Part shown: piece after piece, positions 24,178-33,498 of the stretch
Numbering within the stretch: the stretch's first letter is position 1
Layout of the letters: every line of letters begins with the position of its first letter
Source: Tsukamurella conjunctivitidis
GTDB taxonomy: Bacteria > Actinomycetota > Actinomycetes > Mycobacteriales > Mycobacteriaceae
DNA: 64,000 nucleotides
NCBI RefSeq assembly: GCF_007858475.1
Contig: NZ_VIGX01000001.1
Location: 558,001 to 622,000, forward strand
Direction: 5' to 3'
The notes under the pieces: model-generated
Seen by the model: the letters and a program-made list of their open reading frames with translations, nothing else
Told to the model about the DNA's origin: nothing
The model's database searches: none
Translations under genes and position numbers: made by a program

Positions 24178-25056
24178 GTGACGGCAGAACGCTCATGGGC
24201 CCCGGGGCACGTCCTCGACCTGCACGGCACCGTCGGCGTGCTCCGTCGCGGCGCGGGCGATCCGGCCTACGCGCGCACTCCCGACGGCGCGCTGTGGCGC
24301 GCCGTGCACACCCCGGACGGCCCCGGGACCGTCCGCCTGCGCCTCGCCGACGGGACGGTCACCGCGCAGGCGTGGGGGAGCGGGGCGCCGTGGCTCCTCG
24401 ACAACGCGCCCGACCTGGTCGGCGCGGCCGACGATCCGTCGGCCCTGGTCCCGCGTCACGACGTCGTCGAGCGGGCCGTGGCGGCGTCGCCGGGCCTGCG
24501 CCTGGCCCGGTCGAACCGCGTCTGGGAGGCCCTCGTGCCGACCGTCCTCGAACAGAAGGTCGTCGGCGCGGAGGCGTTCCGGGCCTGGCGCCACCTGGTC
24601 CGCCGGTTCGGCACCGTCGCGCCGGGGCCGGCGGGCGGGCCCGACCTGCGGGTTCCGCCCGCGCGGTCCGAGTGGGCGGCGATCCCCGCCTGGGAGTGGC
24701 ACCGGGCGGGAGTCGAGCCCGTGCGGATGCGCACGATCGTCGGAGCCAGTGCCGTCGAGGTCGAGCACCGGCCCGCGAAGCTCGGGGCCCTCCCCGGTAT
24801 CGGGCCCTGGACCGTGGGCGACCTGCTCGGCCGGGCCTGCGGCGATCCGGACGCCGTGCCGGTGGGCGATTACCATCTGCCGCGCATCGTGGGAATAGCG
24901 CTCGCGGGCGAGGCGTTGGACGATCCCGGAATGCTCGATGTGCTCGAGCCCTACCGCGGCCAGCGCGGCCGCGTCATCCGGCTGCTGGTCCGCGCGGGTG
25001 TCGACCGCGAACGGCGCGGACCGCGGGTGTCGGTGCGCGACTATCGTGGCCTCTAG
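24178..25056 (+). CDS. DNA-3-methyladenine glycosylase family protein (HhH-GPD)
   Basis: This 292-residue protein belongs to the helix-hairpin-helix GPD superfamily, which removes damaged bases from DNA. The hairpin LGALPGIGPWTVGDLL is followed by AVPVGDYHLPRIV, where the Asp is the expected catalytic residue. VLEQKVVGAEAFRAW matches the conserved Gln-rich helix of AlkA-type enzymes. The GTG start is supported by a TAGCCT box six bases upstream (leaderless). It ends about 12 bases before the rpsL promoter, so it is transcribed apart from the str operon. Confidence 0.85.
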   Translation: MTAERSWAPGHVLDLHGTVGVLRRGAGDPAYARTPDGALWRAVHTPDGPGTVRLRLADGTVTAQAWGSGAPWLLDNAPDLVGAADDPSALVPRHDVVERAVAASPGLRLARSNRVWEALVPTVLEQKVVGAEAFRAWRHLVRRFGTVAPGPAGGPDLRVPPARSEWAAIPAWEWHRAGVEPVRMRTIVGASAVEVEHRPAKLGALPGIGPWTVGDLLGRACGDPDAVPVGDYHLPRIVGIALAGEALDDPGMLDVLEPYRGQRGRVIRLLVRAGVDRERRGPRVSVRDYRGL

Positions 25057-25067
25057 AGCACTGCATT

Positions 25068-25097
25068 TTGACCAGTGTGAGTTCAGGCGGGTAAGCT
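25068..25097 (+). promoter_or_regulatory. Promoter of the str operon (rpsL)
   Basis: TTGACC (25068-25073) and TAAGCT (25092-25097) are separated by 18 bases. They lie upstream of a leader of about 295 bases before rpsL. Confidence 0.65.
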
Positions 25098-25099
25098 TG

Positions 25100-25398
25100 G
25101 TCGCCGTGCCTGGGTAACCAGGACTATTCTCACGTGCCCATGGCTAGGCCGGACCTCCGGAACCGCCCACGGACACGCGACACGCCCGACCTCGGGGTAC
25201 GTGCGAGGCGGGTAGCTACTTCCCGGAAACGGGACTGACCAGCGGAAACGACGCGAGTCGTCGAAGCCGGTGGGGCCGCGCTGCGGAAGTCGTTCACTCC
25301 TCGCGGAGCGCGCGACTTGCCCGGAGCTACAACCGCAGCAGTAGGAACAAGCCGGCCGTGCGGTCGGCGACAGCCGAAACGAAGGAAACAGCGCTTCT
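25100..25398 (+). ncRNA. Structured 5' leader of the str operon
   Basis: This stretch has no credible gene. It contains several short perfect hairpins capped by GNRA tetraloops: CCTGG-GTAA-CCAGG (25109-25122), CCCG-GAAA-CGGG (25222-25233) and CGAC-GCGA-GTCG (25249-25260), plus a CCGG-ACCT-CCGG stem near 25154. The arrangement suggests a folded RNA leader, possibly for autogenous control by S7 or S12. No long U-tract terminator is seen. Confidence 0.45.
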
Positions 25399-25773
25399 AT
25401 GCCAACTATCAACCAGCTGGTCCGTAAGGGCCGCCGGGACAAGGCGTCCAAGACGAAGGTGGCCGCCCTCAAGGGCTCGCCGCAGCGTCGCGGCGTGTGC
25501 ACCCGCGTCTACACCACGACCCCGAAGAAGCCGAACTCGGCTCTCCGTAAGGTCGCCCGCGTCCGCCTGACCAGCTCGGTCGAGGTCACCGCGTACATCC
25601 CCGGCGAAGGCCACAACCTTCAGGAGCACTCGATGGTGCTCGTCCGCGGCGGTCGTGTGAAGGACCTCCCGGGTGTTCGCTACAAGATCATCCGCGGTTC
25701 GCTCGACACCCAGGGTGTCAAGAACCGCAAGCAGGCGCGGAGCCGCTACGGCGCGAAGAAGGAGAAGGGCTGA
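25399..25773 (+). CDS. rpsL: 30S ribosomal protein S12
   Basis: This 124-residue S12 of the decoding centre carries [11 protein letters not shown] at the start and [19 protein letters not shown]. Lys43 (in PKKPNS) and Lys88 (in [11 protein letters not shown]) are both wild type, so no streptomycin-resistance substitution is present. The start ATG at 25399 follows GAAGGAAACAGC. Its TGA shares one base with the rpsG ATG. Confidence 0.98.
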   Translation: MPTINQLVRKGRRDKASKTKVAALKGSPQRRGVCTRVYTTTPKKPNSALRKVARVRLTSSVEVTAYIPGEGHNLQEHSMVLVRGGRVKDLPGVRYKIIRGSLDTQGVKNRKQARSRYGAKKEKG

Positions 25774-26243
25774 TGCCTCGTAAGGGACCGGCGCCCAAGC
25801 GCCCCGTCGTCAACGACCCCGTCTACGGCTCGCCCGTGGTCACCCAGCTGGTGAACAAGGTGCTCCTGGACGGCAAGAAGTCCACCGCCGAGCGCATCGT
25901 CTACGGCGCTCTCGAGGCGACCCGGGAGAAGACCGGCACCGATCCGGTTCTCACGCTGAAGAAGGCGCTCGACAACGTGCGCCCGTCGCTCGAGGTGAAG
26001 AGCCGCCGCGTCGGTGGCGCCACCTACCAGGTGCCGATCGAGGTGAAGGCCGGTCGCGCCAACACCCTCGCGCTGCGCTGGCTGGTGACCTTCACGCGGC
26101 AGCGTCGCGAGAAGACCATGATCGAGCGTCTCGCCAACGAGATCCTCGACGCGAGCAACGGTCTGGGCGCTTCGGTGAAGCGCCGCGAGGACACCCACAA
26201 GATGGCCGAGGCCAACCGGGCGTTCGCGCACTACCGCTGGTGA
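25773..26243 (+). CDS. rpsG: 30S ribosomal protein S7
   Basis: This 156-residue S7, the assembly initiator of the 30S head, begins [21 protein letters not shown] and has the usual length for actinobacteria. It overlaps rpsL by one base (TGATG), so translation is coupled. A strong hairpin follows six bases after the stop, which could reduce read-through or stabilise the 3' end ahead of fusA. Confidence 0.98.
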   Translation: MPRKGPAPKRPVVNDPVYGSPVVTQLVNKVLLDGKKSTAERIVYGALEATREKTGTDPVLTLKKALDNVRPSLEVKSRRVGGATYQVPIEVKAGRANTLALRWLVTFTRQRREKTMIERLANEILDASNGLGASVKRREDTHKMAEANRAFAHYRW

Positions 26244-26248
26244 TCTGA

Positions 26249-26284
26249 TCCCGCGGGCCGGTCCTCTCCGGCCGGCCCGCGGGA
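26249..26284 (+). terminator. Intercistronic hairpin between rpsG and fusA
   Basis: A 13-bp perfect stem (26249-26261 with 26272-26284, arms TCCCGCGGGCCGG) has a 10-base loop. No T-run follows, so it may act as a partial terminator or an RNA-processing site. Confidence 0.55.
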
Positions 26285-26355
26285 CACCGGAGTAGTTGTT
26301 GCCGCTCCCGCGGCGGCGTTCCAACCATCCTTTAACGAGAACGAGGCTTACCACC

Positions 26356-28461
26356 GTGGCACAGGAAGTGCTTACCGACCTCACGAAGGTCCGCAACATC
26401 GGCATCATGGCGCATATCGATGCCGGTAAGACCACCACGACCGAGCGCATCCTCTTCTACACCGGCGTGAACTACAAGATCGGTGAGACCCACGACGGTG
26501 CCTCGACCACCGACTGGATGGAGCAGGAGAAGGAGCGGGGTATCACCATCACCTCCGCGGCCGTGACCTGCTTCTGGAAGAAGAACCAGATCAACATCAT
26601 CGACACCCCCGGGCACGTCGACTTCACCGTCGAGGTGGAGCGTTCGCTCCGCGTGCTCGACGGTGCCGTCGCCGTGTTCGACGGCAAGGAGGGCGTCGAG
26701 CCCCAGTCGGAGCAGGTGTGGCGTCAGGCTGAGAAGTACGACGTCCCGCGTATCTGCTTCGTCAACAAGATGGACAAGCTGGGCGCCGACTTCTACTTCA
26801 CCGTGCGCACCATCGAGGACCGCCTCGGTGCGAAGCCGCTGGTCCTGCAGCTGCCGATCGGCGCTGAGGACGAGTTCGACGGTGTCGTCGACCTGCTCGA
26901 GATGAAGGCCATCACCTGGCGCGGCGTCGTCGAGATCGGCGCCGAGCCGACCATCGAGGAGATCCCCGCCGACCTCGCCGACAAGGCCGCCGAGTACCGC
27001 GAGAAGCTGCTCGAGACCGTCGCCGAGTCCGACGAGGCTCTGATGGAGAAGTACTTCGCCGGCGAGGAGCTCTCGATCGACGAGATCAAGGCGCAGATCC
27101 GCAAGCTCACCGTCGAGCGCGAGCTCTACCCGGTGCTGTGCGGCTCGGCGTTCAAGAACAAGGGCGTGCAGCCCATGCTCGACGCCGTGATCGACTACCT
27201 CCCCAGCCCGCTCGACGTGCCCTCCATCGAGGGCCACGCCGTGGGCGACGAGGAGAAGATCCTCTCGCGCAAGCCCAGCAAGGACGAGCCCTTCGCGGCC
27301 CTGGCCTTCAAGATCGCCGCGCACCCGTTCTTCGGCAAGCTGACCTTCGTCCGCGTGTACTCGGGTCACATCGACTCGGGCACCGGCGTGCTCAACGCCA
27401 CGAAGGGCAACAAGGAGCGCATCGGCAAGCTCTTCCAGATGCACGCCAACAAGGAGATGCCCGTCGAGGATGCGACCGCGGGTCACATCTACGCGATGAT
27501 CGGTCTGAAGAACACCACGACCGGTGACACCCTCTGCGATCCGGCGAACCCGATCGTCCTCGAGTCCATGTCCTTCCCGGACCCGGTCATCAACGTCTCG
27601 ATCGAGCCGAAGACCAAGTCCGACCAGGAGAAGCTCGGCGTCGCGATCCAGAAGCTCGCCGAGGAGGACCCCACCTTCTCCGTCGAGCTCGACGAGCAGA
27701 CCGGCCAGACCGTCATCGGCGGCATGGGCGAGCTGCACCTCGACATCCTCGTCGACCGCATGCGTCGCGAGTTCAAGGTCGAGGCCAACGTCGGCAAGCC
27801 GCAGGTGGCCTACCGCGAGACGATCCGTCGTCCCGTCGAGAAGCACGAGTACACCCACAAGAAGCAGACGGGTGGCTCGGGCCAGTTCGCGCGCGTCATC
27901 ATCAAGCTGGAGCCGCTGGAGGACGCCGAGGACGGCGCCACCTACGAGTTCGTCAACGCCGTGACCGGTGGCCGCGTCCCGAAGGAGTACATCCCTTCGG
28001 TCGACGCCGGCGCCCAGGACGCGATGCAGTACGGCGTGCTCGCGGGCTACCCGCTGGTGAACGTCAAGGTCACGCTGCTCGACGGCGCGTACCACGACGT
28101 GGACTCGTCCGAGATGGCGTTCAAGATCGCCGGCGCGCAGGCCTTCAAGGAGGCAGCACGTCAGGCCGGTCCCGTCATCCTCGAGCCCATCATGGCTGTC
28201 GAGGTCACGACCCCCGAGGACTACATGGGTGACGTGATCGGCGACCTCAACTCCCGCCGTGGCCAGATCCAGGCCATGGAGGAACGCAGCGGTGCCCGCC
28301 TCGTGAAGGCCCAGGTCCCGCTGTCGGAGATGTTCGGCTACATCGGCGACCTCCGGTCGAAGACCCAGGGCCGGGCGAACTACTCCATGGTCTTCGACTC
28401 GTACGCCGAGGTTCCGGCGAACGTGTCGAAGGAGATCATCGCGAAGGTGAACGGGGAGTAA
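26356..28461 (+). CDS. fusA: Elongation factor G
   Basis: This 701-residue translocase GTPase has the P-loop [13 protein letters not shown], switch motif [28 protein letters not shown] and later the domain IV/V features. Length equals that of mycobacterial EF-G. The start is GTG at 26356, giving MAQEVLTDL; the in-frame open stretch upstream has no family match. It lies 112 bases after rpsG behind a hairpin, so a second promoter in that gap is possible. Confidence 0.98.
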   Translation: MAQEVLTDLTKVRNIGIMAHIDAGKTTTTERILFYTGVNYKIGETHDGASTTDWMEQEKERGITITSAAVTCFWKKNQINIIDTPGHVDFTVEVERSLRVLDGAVAVFDGKEGVEPQSEQVWRQAEKYDVPRICFVNKMDKLGADFYFTVRTIEDRLGAKPLVLQLPIGAEDEFDGVVDLLEMKAITWRGVVEIGAEPTIEEIPADLADKAAEYREKLLETVAESDEALMEKYFAGEELSIDEIKAQIRKLTVERELYPVLCGSAFKNKGVQPMLDAVIDYLPSPLDVPSIEGHAVGDEEKILSRKPSKDEPFAALAFKIAAHPFFGKLTFVRVYSGHIDSGTGVLNATKGNKERIGKLFQMHANKEMPVEDATAGHIYAMIGLKNTTTGDTLCDPANPIVLESMSFPDPVINVSIEPKTKSDQEKLGVAIQKLAEEDPTFSVELDEQTGQTVIGGMGELHLDILVDRMRREFKVEANVGKPQVAYRETIRRPVEKHEYTHKKQTGGSGQFARVIIKLEPLEDAEDGATYEFVNAVTGGRVPKEYIPSVDAGAQDAMQYGVLAGYPLVNVKVTLLDGAYHDVDSSEMAFKIAGAQAFKEAARQAGPVILEPIMAVEVTTPEDYMGDVIGDLNSRRGQIQAMEERSGARLVKAQVPLSEMFGYIGDLRSKTQGRANYSMVFDSYAEVPANVSKEIIAKVNGE

Positions 28462-28606
28462 TCTCCCCGCTCTCCGGAGCGTGGCGCTTCCCGGCTCCGC
28501 CGCGGCGTCAGACACACGGCCCAGCCGTGGCGTCGAAAACAACCGAAAGATAAACACCCTTGCAGGGCAACCGGCCCGGCAAGCACTACGTCCAGGAGGA
28601 CACAAA

Positions 28607-29797
28607 GTGGCGAAGGCGAAGTTCGAGCGGACCAAGCCGCACGTGAACATCGGCACCATCGGTCACGTCGACCACGGCAAGACCACCCTGACGGCTGCCA
28701 TCACCAAGGTTCTGGCCGAGAAGTACCCGGACCTCAACGAGGCCTCGGCGTTCGATCAGATCGATAAGGCGCCCGAGGAGAAGGCTCGTGGCATCACGAT
28801 CAACATCTCGCACGTCGAGTACCAGACCGAGAAGCGCCACTACGCTCACGTCGATGCGCCGGGTCACGCCGACTACATCAAGAACATGATCACCGGTGCC
28901 GCCCAGATGGACGGCGCGATCCTGGTCGTGGCCGCCACCGACGGCCCGATGCCGCAGACCCGCGAGCACGTGCTGCTCGCCCGCCAGGTCGGCGTGCCCT
29001 ACATCCTGGTCGCCCTGAACAAGTGCGACATGGTCGACGACGAGGAGATCCTCGAGCTCGTCGAGATGGAGGTCCGCGAGCTGCTGGGTTCGCAGGAGTT
29101 CGACGAGGACGCCCCCGTCGTCCGCGTGTCGGGCTACCAGGCGCTCCAGGGCGATGCCAAGTGGGTCGACTCGATCGTCGAGCTGATGAACGCCGTCGAC
29201 GAGTCCATCCCGGACCCCGAGCGTGAGACCGACAAGCCCTTCCTGATGCCGGTCGAGGACGTCTTCACGATCACCGGTCGTGGCACCGTCGTCACCGGTC
29301 GCGTCGAGCGCGGCATCATCAACGTGAACGAGGAGGTGGAGATCGTCGGCATCCGCGAGAAGTCGACCAAGACCACCGTCACGGGCATCGAGATGTTCCG
29401 CAAGCTGCTCGACTCGGGCCAGGCGGGCGACAACGTCGGCCTGCTGGTCCGTGGCCTCAAGCGCGAGGACGTCGAGCGCGGCCAGGTCGTCGTGAAGCCG
29501 GGCACCACCACCCCGCACACGGAGTTCGAGGGCCAGGCGTACATCCTGTCGAAGGACGAGGGCGGCCGCCACACCCCGTTCTTCAACAACTACCGTCCGC
29601 AGTTCTACTTCCGCACCACGGACGTGACCGGCGTCGTGACCCTCCCCGAGGGCACCGAGATGGTCATGCCCGGCGACAACACCGAGATGAGCGTCAAGCT
29701 CATCCAGCCGGTCGCCATGGACGAGGGCCTGCGCTTCGCGATCCGCGAGGGTGGCCGCACCGTCGGTGCCGGCCGCGTCACCAAGATCATCGCCTGA
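28607..29797 (+). CDS. tuf: Elongation factor Tu
   Basis: This 396-residue aminoacyl-tRNA carrier GTPase has [30 protein letters not shown] and NKCDMVDD. The start is GTG at 28607 with AGGAGGA seven bases upstream. The 145-base gap from fusA contains GATAAACACC and could hold a separate tuf promoter, as is usual for this highly expressed gene. A strong terminator follows. Confidence 0.98.
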   Translation: MAKAKFERTKPHVNIGTIGHVDHGKTTLTAAITKVLAEKYPDLNEASAFDQIDKAPEEKARGITINISHVEYQTEKRHYAHVDAPGHADYIKNMITGAAQMDGAILVVAATDGPMPQTREHVLLARQVGVPYILVALNKCDMVDDEEILELVEMEVRELLGSQEFDEDAPVVRVSGYQALQGDAKWVDSIVELMNAVDESIPDPERETDKPFLMPVEDVFTITGRGTVVTGRVERGIINVNEEVEIVGIREKSTKTTVTGIEMFRKLLDSGQAGDNVGLLVRGLKREDVERGQVVVKPGTTTPHTEFEGQAYILSKDEGGRHTPFFNNYRPQFYFRTTDVTGVVTLPEGTEMVMPGDNTEMSVKLIQPVAMDEGLRFAIREGGRTVGAGRVTKIIA

Positions 29798-29815
29798 TCT
29801 AGGTAGTCAGCCGTG

Positions 29816-29850
29816 AACGGCGCCTCTCCCGGAAGGGAGGGGCGCCGTTT
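29816..29850 (+). terminator. Rho-independent-like terminator after tuf
   Basis: A 15-bp stem (AACGGCGCC plus TCTCCC pairing with GGGAGG plus GGCGCCGTT, one T-G wobble) is closed by a GGAA tetraloop and followed by TTCG. It ends the str operon 19 bases after the tuf stop. Confidence 0.85.
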
Positions 29851-29890
29851 CGCATGTCCGGGGTCGATCTGCGGCCCGACGGTGCGGGAC

Positions 29891-30802
29891 TCACCCGCCG
29901 CAGCCGCCTCCGCCGCAGCTGCTGCTCGACGACGACGAGGAGCAACTCGACGACGCACCGCAGGTGCTCGAACTCGGTGAGGCGCAGCTGGACGAGCCGC
30001 CCCCGCCCCCGATCACGAACGGCGGCGTCAGCGCCCCGGCCTGCGCCGCGTACGTCCCCGCCGCGAGCGTCGCATCGAGCTGGGCGAGGCCCGCGGCGCC
30101 GAACAGGGCCGCCGCGTACGCCGCGGCGACGGCGCCGTAGGTCCGCATCGACGGCTTCAGCCGCGGGTGCAGGTGGGCGTGCCGCTGTCGCGCCGCCGCG
30201 AGCTCGCGGCGACCGGCGGGCGTGAGCCTGCGCGTCCGGAGTGCCAGGACCAGGAACGTCGCCGTCACGGCGACGACGGCGACGGTGAGGAAGCCGACGG
30301 GCTTGGCGCCGACCGCGCCGGCGACGATGCGGACGGCGCCGAGCGCGATCACCGGCAGGAGCAGCAGGGCCGGACCCGGCGAGCTCGGGCGCGCCCGCAG
30401 CAGACCGTCGCGGACGAGCCCGGAGCGGAGCTGCCGGAGCGGCGCCTCGAGGTCCCGGACCAGCGACGTCGACCGCTTCTCGAGCCGGTCCGCGACGCTC
30501 CGAACGAACCAGTCGAGGGTGGCGCGGTCCTCGCGCGTGACGGGCCGGACGGTGCGCCCGTCCGCGTCGATCACGCCGGCGGCGCGCAGCTGCGCGAGGG
30601 CGGCGACGACGGCGTTGCCGTCCGCGATCATCATTCCGGTCTCGGCGGGGCTGAGGACCGCGATGCGGCGCGGGGGCCGGCGCGGTCCACTGCGGGCGAT
30701 GAGGACCGCAAGCACGGTGAGCCCGCAGAGCAGCAGGTATCCGCCGAGGAAGTCGCCGCTGGGGATGCCCCACGTGTCGCTCGCGAGCGGGCGGTGCGTC
30801 AT
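29891..30802 (-). CDS. TIGR04222-type membrane protein with Cys/Ser/Gly-rich tail
   Basis: This 303-residue protein begins with the TIGR04222 signature DTWGIPSGDFLGGYLLL, then one membrane segment. A cytoplasmic-looking region follows (LSPAETGMMIADGNAVVAAL, LRAAGVIDADG), then two further hydrophobic segments near 150-190 and a helix-rich part. The last ~45 residues are almost only Ser, Gly and Cys (GGGGGSSSCA ... CGGGGCGG) with seven cysteines. Such tails suggest a modification or metal-binding site, but the family has no proven role. It is transcribed alone, convergent with tuf. Confidence 0.78.
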   Translation of the reverse strand: MTHRPLASDTWGIPSGDFLGGYLLLCGLTVLAVLIARSGPRRPPRRIAVLSPAETGMMIADGNAVVAALAQLRAAGVIDADGRTVRPVTREDRATLDWFVRSVADRLEKRSTSLVRDLEAPLRQLRSGLVRDGLLRARPSSPGPALLLLPVIALGAVRIVAGAVGAKPVGFLTVAVVAVTATFLVLALRTRRLTPAGRRELAAARQRHAHLHPRLKPSMRTYGAVAAAYAAALFGAAGLAQLDATLAAGTYAAQAGALTPPFVIGGGGGSSSCASPSSSTCGASSSCSSSSSSSSCGGGGCGG

Positions 30803-31040
30803 GGGGATCCTCCTCGGCGTCGTCTGCGCTCAGACTGGCGGTCGCGCCGCGTTCGCGCCACTGCGAGAAGGTGTTCGACGCCGAATCGAGACCGATTCCA
30901 CGGCGGATTCTCATGGCGCGGCCGCCGCTCCCGTCGCCCGGCCCGGTGATTCCGGGAGACCGGTGCGCGGATGACGGGCTTCGGTGGATAATCCGTCTAC
31001 ACGCAGGGCGGATCCCCGCCGGGAGCAAGGAGAACCACGG

Positions 31041-31400
31041 ATGCCGAAGCTGATGAGGGTGCTGATGGCGGGGATCGTCGCGCTGGGGTGCGCCGCGCTG
31101 GTGCAGGCCCCCGCGCAGGCGGACGGCCGGCTCGACGAGGGCCGGTTCGTGATCGCGACGAAGAACCTCCACGACTTCACGAAGCCCTTCGGCGACCGGA
31201 CCACGGACGGCCAGATGGTGCGCTTCGGCTACCGCGCCTGCGCCGCGCTGGACCGGAACCCGGCGAGTACCGCCGGGGCGACCCGCGATCTCTACAACGA
31301 CGAGCGGGCCTTCCCGCTGTGGGAGCGGCAGCAGCTCGTCTTCTACGCCGCCCAGTACCTGTGCAACCGCCACTGGGATCGGTACAAGACCTACCCGTGA
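31041..31400 (+). CDS. Small secreted protein, DUF732-like
   Basis: This 119-residue protein has a signal peptide (MPKLMRVLMAGIVALGCAALVQAPAQA, cut before DGRL). The mature domain of about 90 residues has two cysteines (YRACAALD and YLCNRHW) spaced as in the DUF732 fold common in mycobacteria, probably a disulfide. Function unknown. The start has AGCAAGGAGAACC upstream. The gene is followed after 16 bases by the end of a convergent gene. Confidence 0.62.
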   Translation: MPKLMRVLMAGIVALGCAALVQAPAQADGRLDEGRFVIATKNLHDFTKPFGDRTTDGQMVRFGYRACAALDRNPASTAGATRDLYNDERAFPLWERQQLVFYAAQYLCNRHWDRYKTYP

Positions 31401-31416
31401 CGTGCCCCGGGACCGC

Positions 31417-32277
31417 TCAGCGGGCCAGGTAGCGGACGAAGGTCCAGCCGTAGATCGCGGACTCCAGGTCGTGTCGGGCCGCCGAGATCGCGACCTCCAC
31501 CAGCGCGCGCTCGACGAGACGCGAGCGGAGCGCGGCGCCGTCGGGCGGGCCGCTGCCGGCGGTCAGCGACCGGGGCGGGGTGCGCGCGAGGCTCAGGGCG
31601 TCCGCGAGCGCGTCCTGGTCGAGCAGCAGCTGATCGAGGACGGCGGGCGGCACCTCGCGCCCCGCCCCGAGATACCGGCGGGCCTCCGTCCGGGCCTCGT
31701 CCACCCCGATCGCGTACTCCGGTTCGACGGTGACGCGCTCCAGGTCGCGGAGCAGGGCGCGGGCCTGACGATCGGCCTCGTCGGGCTGCAGGGTCCGGAT
31801 GTGGGCGACGCGCGCGGTGGAGGCCACGAGCTCGAAGCGGGTGAGGCGATGCGGCAGCACCTGGCCGGGGTGCCGCTCGCCCACCAGCTTCCACGGGCCG
31901 TTCGGGATGTGGTGCGCGCGGCTCGGGTGGGTGGTGGCGACGGCGCGGATCGTGTAGCCCTCGGCCTCGGCGAACTCGACCAACTGGCGGACGGGGTCGT
32001 CGACGGTGGCCCACGCGGCCGCGGTGGGTACGTTCCACAGCACGCGCACGCCGGCGGGAACGATCGTTCCGAGGGGTAACCAGCCGGCGTCGGTGGTGGT
32101 GGCGACGAGCAGGGGCTCGGCGCCGCGGGTGAGGTAGGCGACCGCCCAGTTCAGGCCGGATTCGGGGAGGTGCGGGCCGCCGCGGAGCGAACCCAGGATC
32201 GAGGCGACGACGCCGCGAACCTGTTGGATCGCAGGATCTTCCGGCGGTGGGGCGCCGGGCGCGGGTGGCCGGCCCAC
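31417..32277 (-). CDS. Protein of unknown function
   Basis: This protein of about 286 residues is not recognised. It has a Pro-rich N-terminus and then an alpha/beta region (LLVATTTDAGWLPLGTIVPAGVRVLW, LVEFAEAEGYTIRAVATTHPSRAHHI). A helical C-terminal half with many Arg and Ala ends SAIYGWTFVRYLAR. No signal peptide or membrane segment is seen. The only canonical start is GTG at 32277, yet a strong GGAGGAGG lies about 36 bases upstream before an in-frame GTC-ATC-GAC-CTG, so the true N-terminus may be longer with an unusual start. Confidence 0.6.
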   Translation of the reverse strand: MGRPPAPGAPPPEDPAIQQVRGVVASILGSLRGGPHLPESGLNWAVAYLTRGAEPLLVATTTDAGWLPLGTIVPAGVRVLWNVPTAAAWATVDDPVRQLVEFAEAEGYTIRAVATTHPSRAHHIPNGPWKLVGERHPGQVLPHRLTRFELVASTARVAHIRTLQPDEADRQARALLRDLERVTVEPEYAIGVDEARTEARRYLGAGREVPPAVLDQLLLDQDALADALSLARTPPRSLTAGSGPPDGAALRSRLVERALVEVAISAARHDLESAIYGWTFVRYLAR

Positions 32278-32427
32278 CGGAACGGGGACGAGCAGCGGCA
32301 GGTCGATGACGCCTCCTCCTGCGACCGTCGTGATGCGATCGCAAGTCTATCGGATGACGCTGCCGCCCGTCGCGGTGCCCACCGGCGGCCCCGGCTCCCG
32401 GGTGGGACGCCGGGGCGCGCGGTGCGG

Positions 32428-32586
32428 CTAGCCGCTCTTGCGGCGGAACTGCTGCTGATGGCTCTCCGACCCGTGCGGGGTCTGCGGTTTGGCTGCCCCG
32501 TCCAGGTGGGCGGAACCCTGGCGATTCGACGCGTTCTTGCGTTCGAGTGCTTCCTTGAACTTGTCGGCGATACCGTCGGCGGTCAT
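32428..32586 (-). CDS. DUF5302 family small protein
   Basis: This 52-residue protein starts MTADGIADKFKEALERKNA and ends QQQFRRKSG, with a central Gly/His/Lys-rich stretch (GSAHLDGAAKPQTPHG). That is the pattern of the actinobacterial DUF5302 family: amphipathic helix, low-complexity middle, FRRKSG end. Function unknown. GAGAGGAGACACC precedes the ATG. It is divergent from the SDR gene at 32686. Confidence 0.8.
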   Translation of the reverse strand: MTADGIADKFKEALERKNASNRQGSAHLDGAAKPQTPHGSESHQQQFRRKSG

Positions 32587-32685
32587 GGTGTCTCCTCTCG
32601 TCGGCGTGCGTTCACGCTAAACCGGACAGGAGTGGATGTCACCCGATTTGCCGAGAGGCCGTTCGCAGGGGGAAGGATAGGGATC

Positions 32686-33498
32686 ATGAGCATGTACGTG
32701 GTGACGGGGGCGGGGTCGGGACTCGGGGCGGCGACCGCCGAGCGGTTGCACGCGGCGGGGCACGGAGTCATCGGCGTCGACCTGCACGGGACCGACGTCG
32801 AGGCCGACCTCGGGACACCCGGGGGACGGTTCGAGGCGGTCGCGCGGATCGGGGAGCTCGTCGGCGACGCGCCGCTCGCCGGCCTCGCCGCGTTCGCGGG
32901 GCTCGGCCCCGCCACGGGCCGGTCCGGTGCGTCCGTCGTCGCGGTGAACTACTTCGGGGCCGTCGACCTGCTGGTGGGGCTGCGGCCCCTGCTGGCGCGC
33001 GGGCCGTCGGCGGCGCTGCTGGTGAGCTCCAATTCCACGACCACGCAGCCGGGGTGGCCCGTGGAGCTGGCCGAGACCTGCCTGGGCGGCGACGAGCACG
33101 CCGCCGCCGACCTCGCCGACTCCTACGGGGAGTACGCCTCGATCCTCGCCTACCCGGCCACGAAGGCGGCGCTCGCGTACTTCGTCCGCACGCACGCCGC
33201 CGAGTACGTGCGGCAGGGGATCCGGCTCAACGCCATCGCCCCCGGGCTGATCGACACTCCGATGACGCAGGCGGGCCGCGCCGATCCGCAGCTCGGCGCC
33301 GCGATGGACGCCTTCCTCGAGCTCATCCCCGCCGGCCGGGCCGGGCGGCCGGAGGAGATCGCCGCGCTCGCGCAGTTCCTGCTCGGCCCGGATTCCGGGT
33401 ACTGCGTCGGCTCCGTCGTCTTCGCCGACGGTGGCCTCGACGCGCAGCAGCGGCCCACCGACTGGCCCCGCCCCGCGCCGGCCCCGGAGCAGGACTGA
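32686..33498 (+). CDS. SDR oxidoreductase related to 3-alpha-hydroxysteroid dehydrogenase/carbonyl reductase
   Basis: This 270-residue NAD(P)-dependent enzyme has TGAGSGLGAATAERL at the N-terminus, the Asp in GVDLHGTDVEADL that favours NAD, and YPATK as the catalytic Tyr/Lys. The insert between the active-site Ser and Tyr (SSNSTTTQPGWPVELAETCLGGDEHAAA) is typical of the 3-alpha-HSD/carbonyl reductase branch. It could act on hydroxysteroids or other ketones. Its stop abuts the convergent alcohol dehydrogenase gene. An ATG at 32692 is an alternative start. Confidence 0.8.
   Translation: MSMYVVTGAGSGLGAATAERLHAAGHGVIGVDLHGTDVEADLGTPGGRFEAVARIGELVGDAPLAGLAAFAGLGPATGRSGASVVAVNYFGAVDLLVGLRPLLARGPSAALLVSSNSTTTQPGWPVELAETCLGGDEHAAADLADSYGEYASILAYPATKAALAYFVRTHAAEYVRQGIRLNAIAPGLIDTPMTQAGRADPQLGAAMDAFLELIPAGRAGRPEEIAALAQFLLGPDSGYCVGSVVFADGGLDAQQRPTDWPRPAPAPEQD

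Noticed and set aside
26332-28659. 775-residue minus-strand frame opposite fusA
   Set aside because: Composition (Leu/Val/Asp/His-rich) is that of antisense to EF-G; no motif or start signal.
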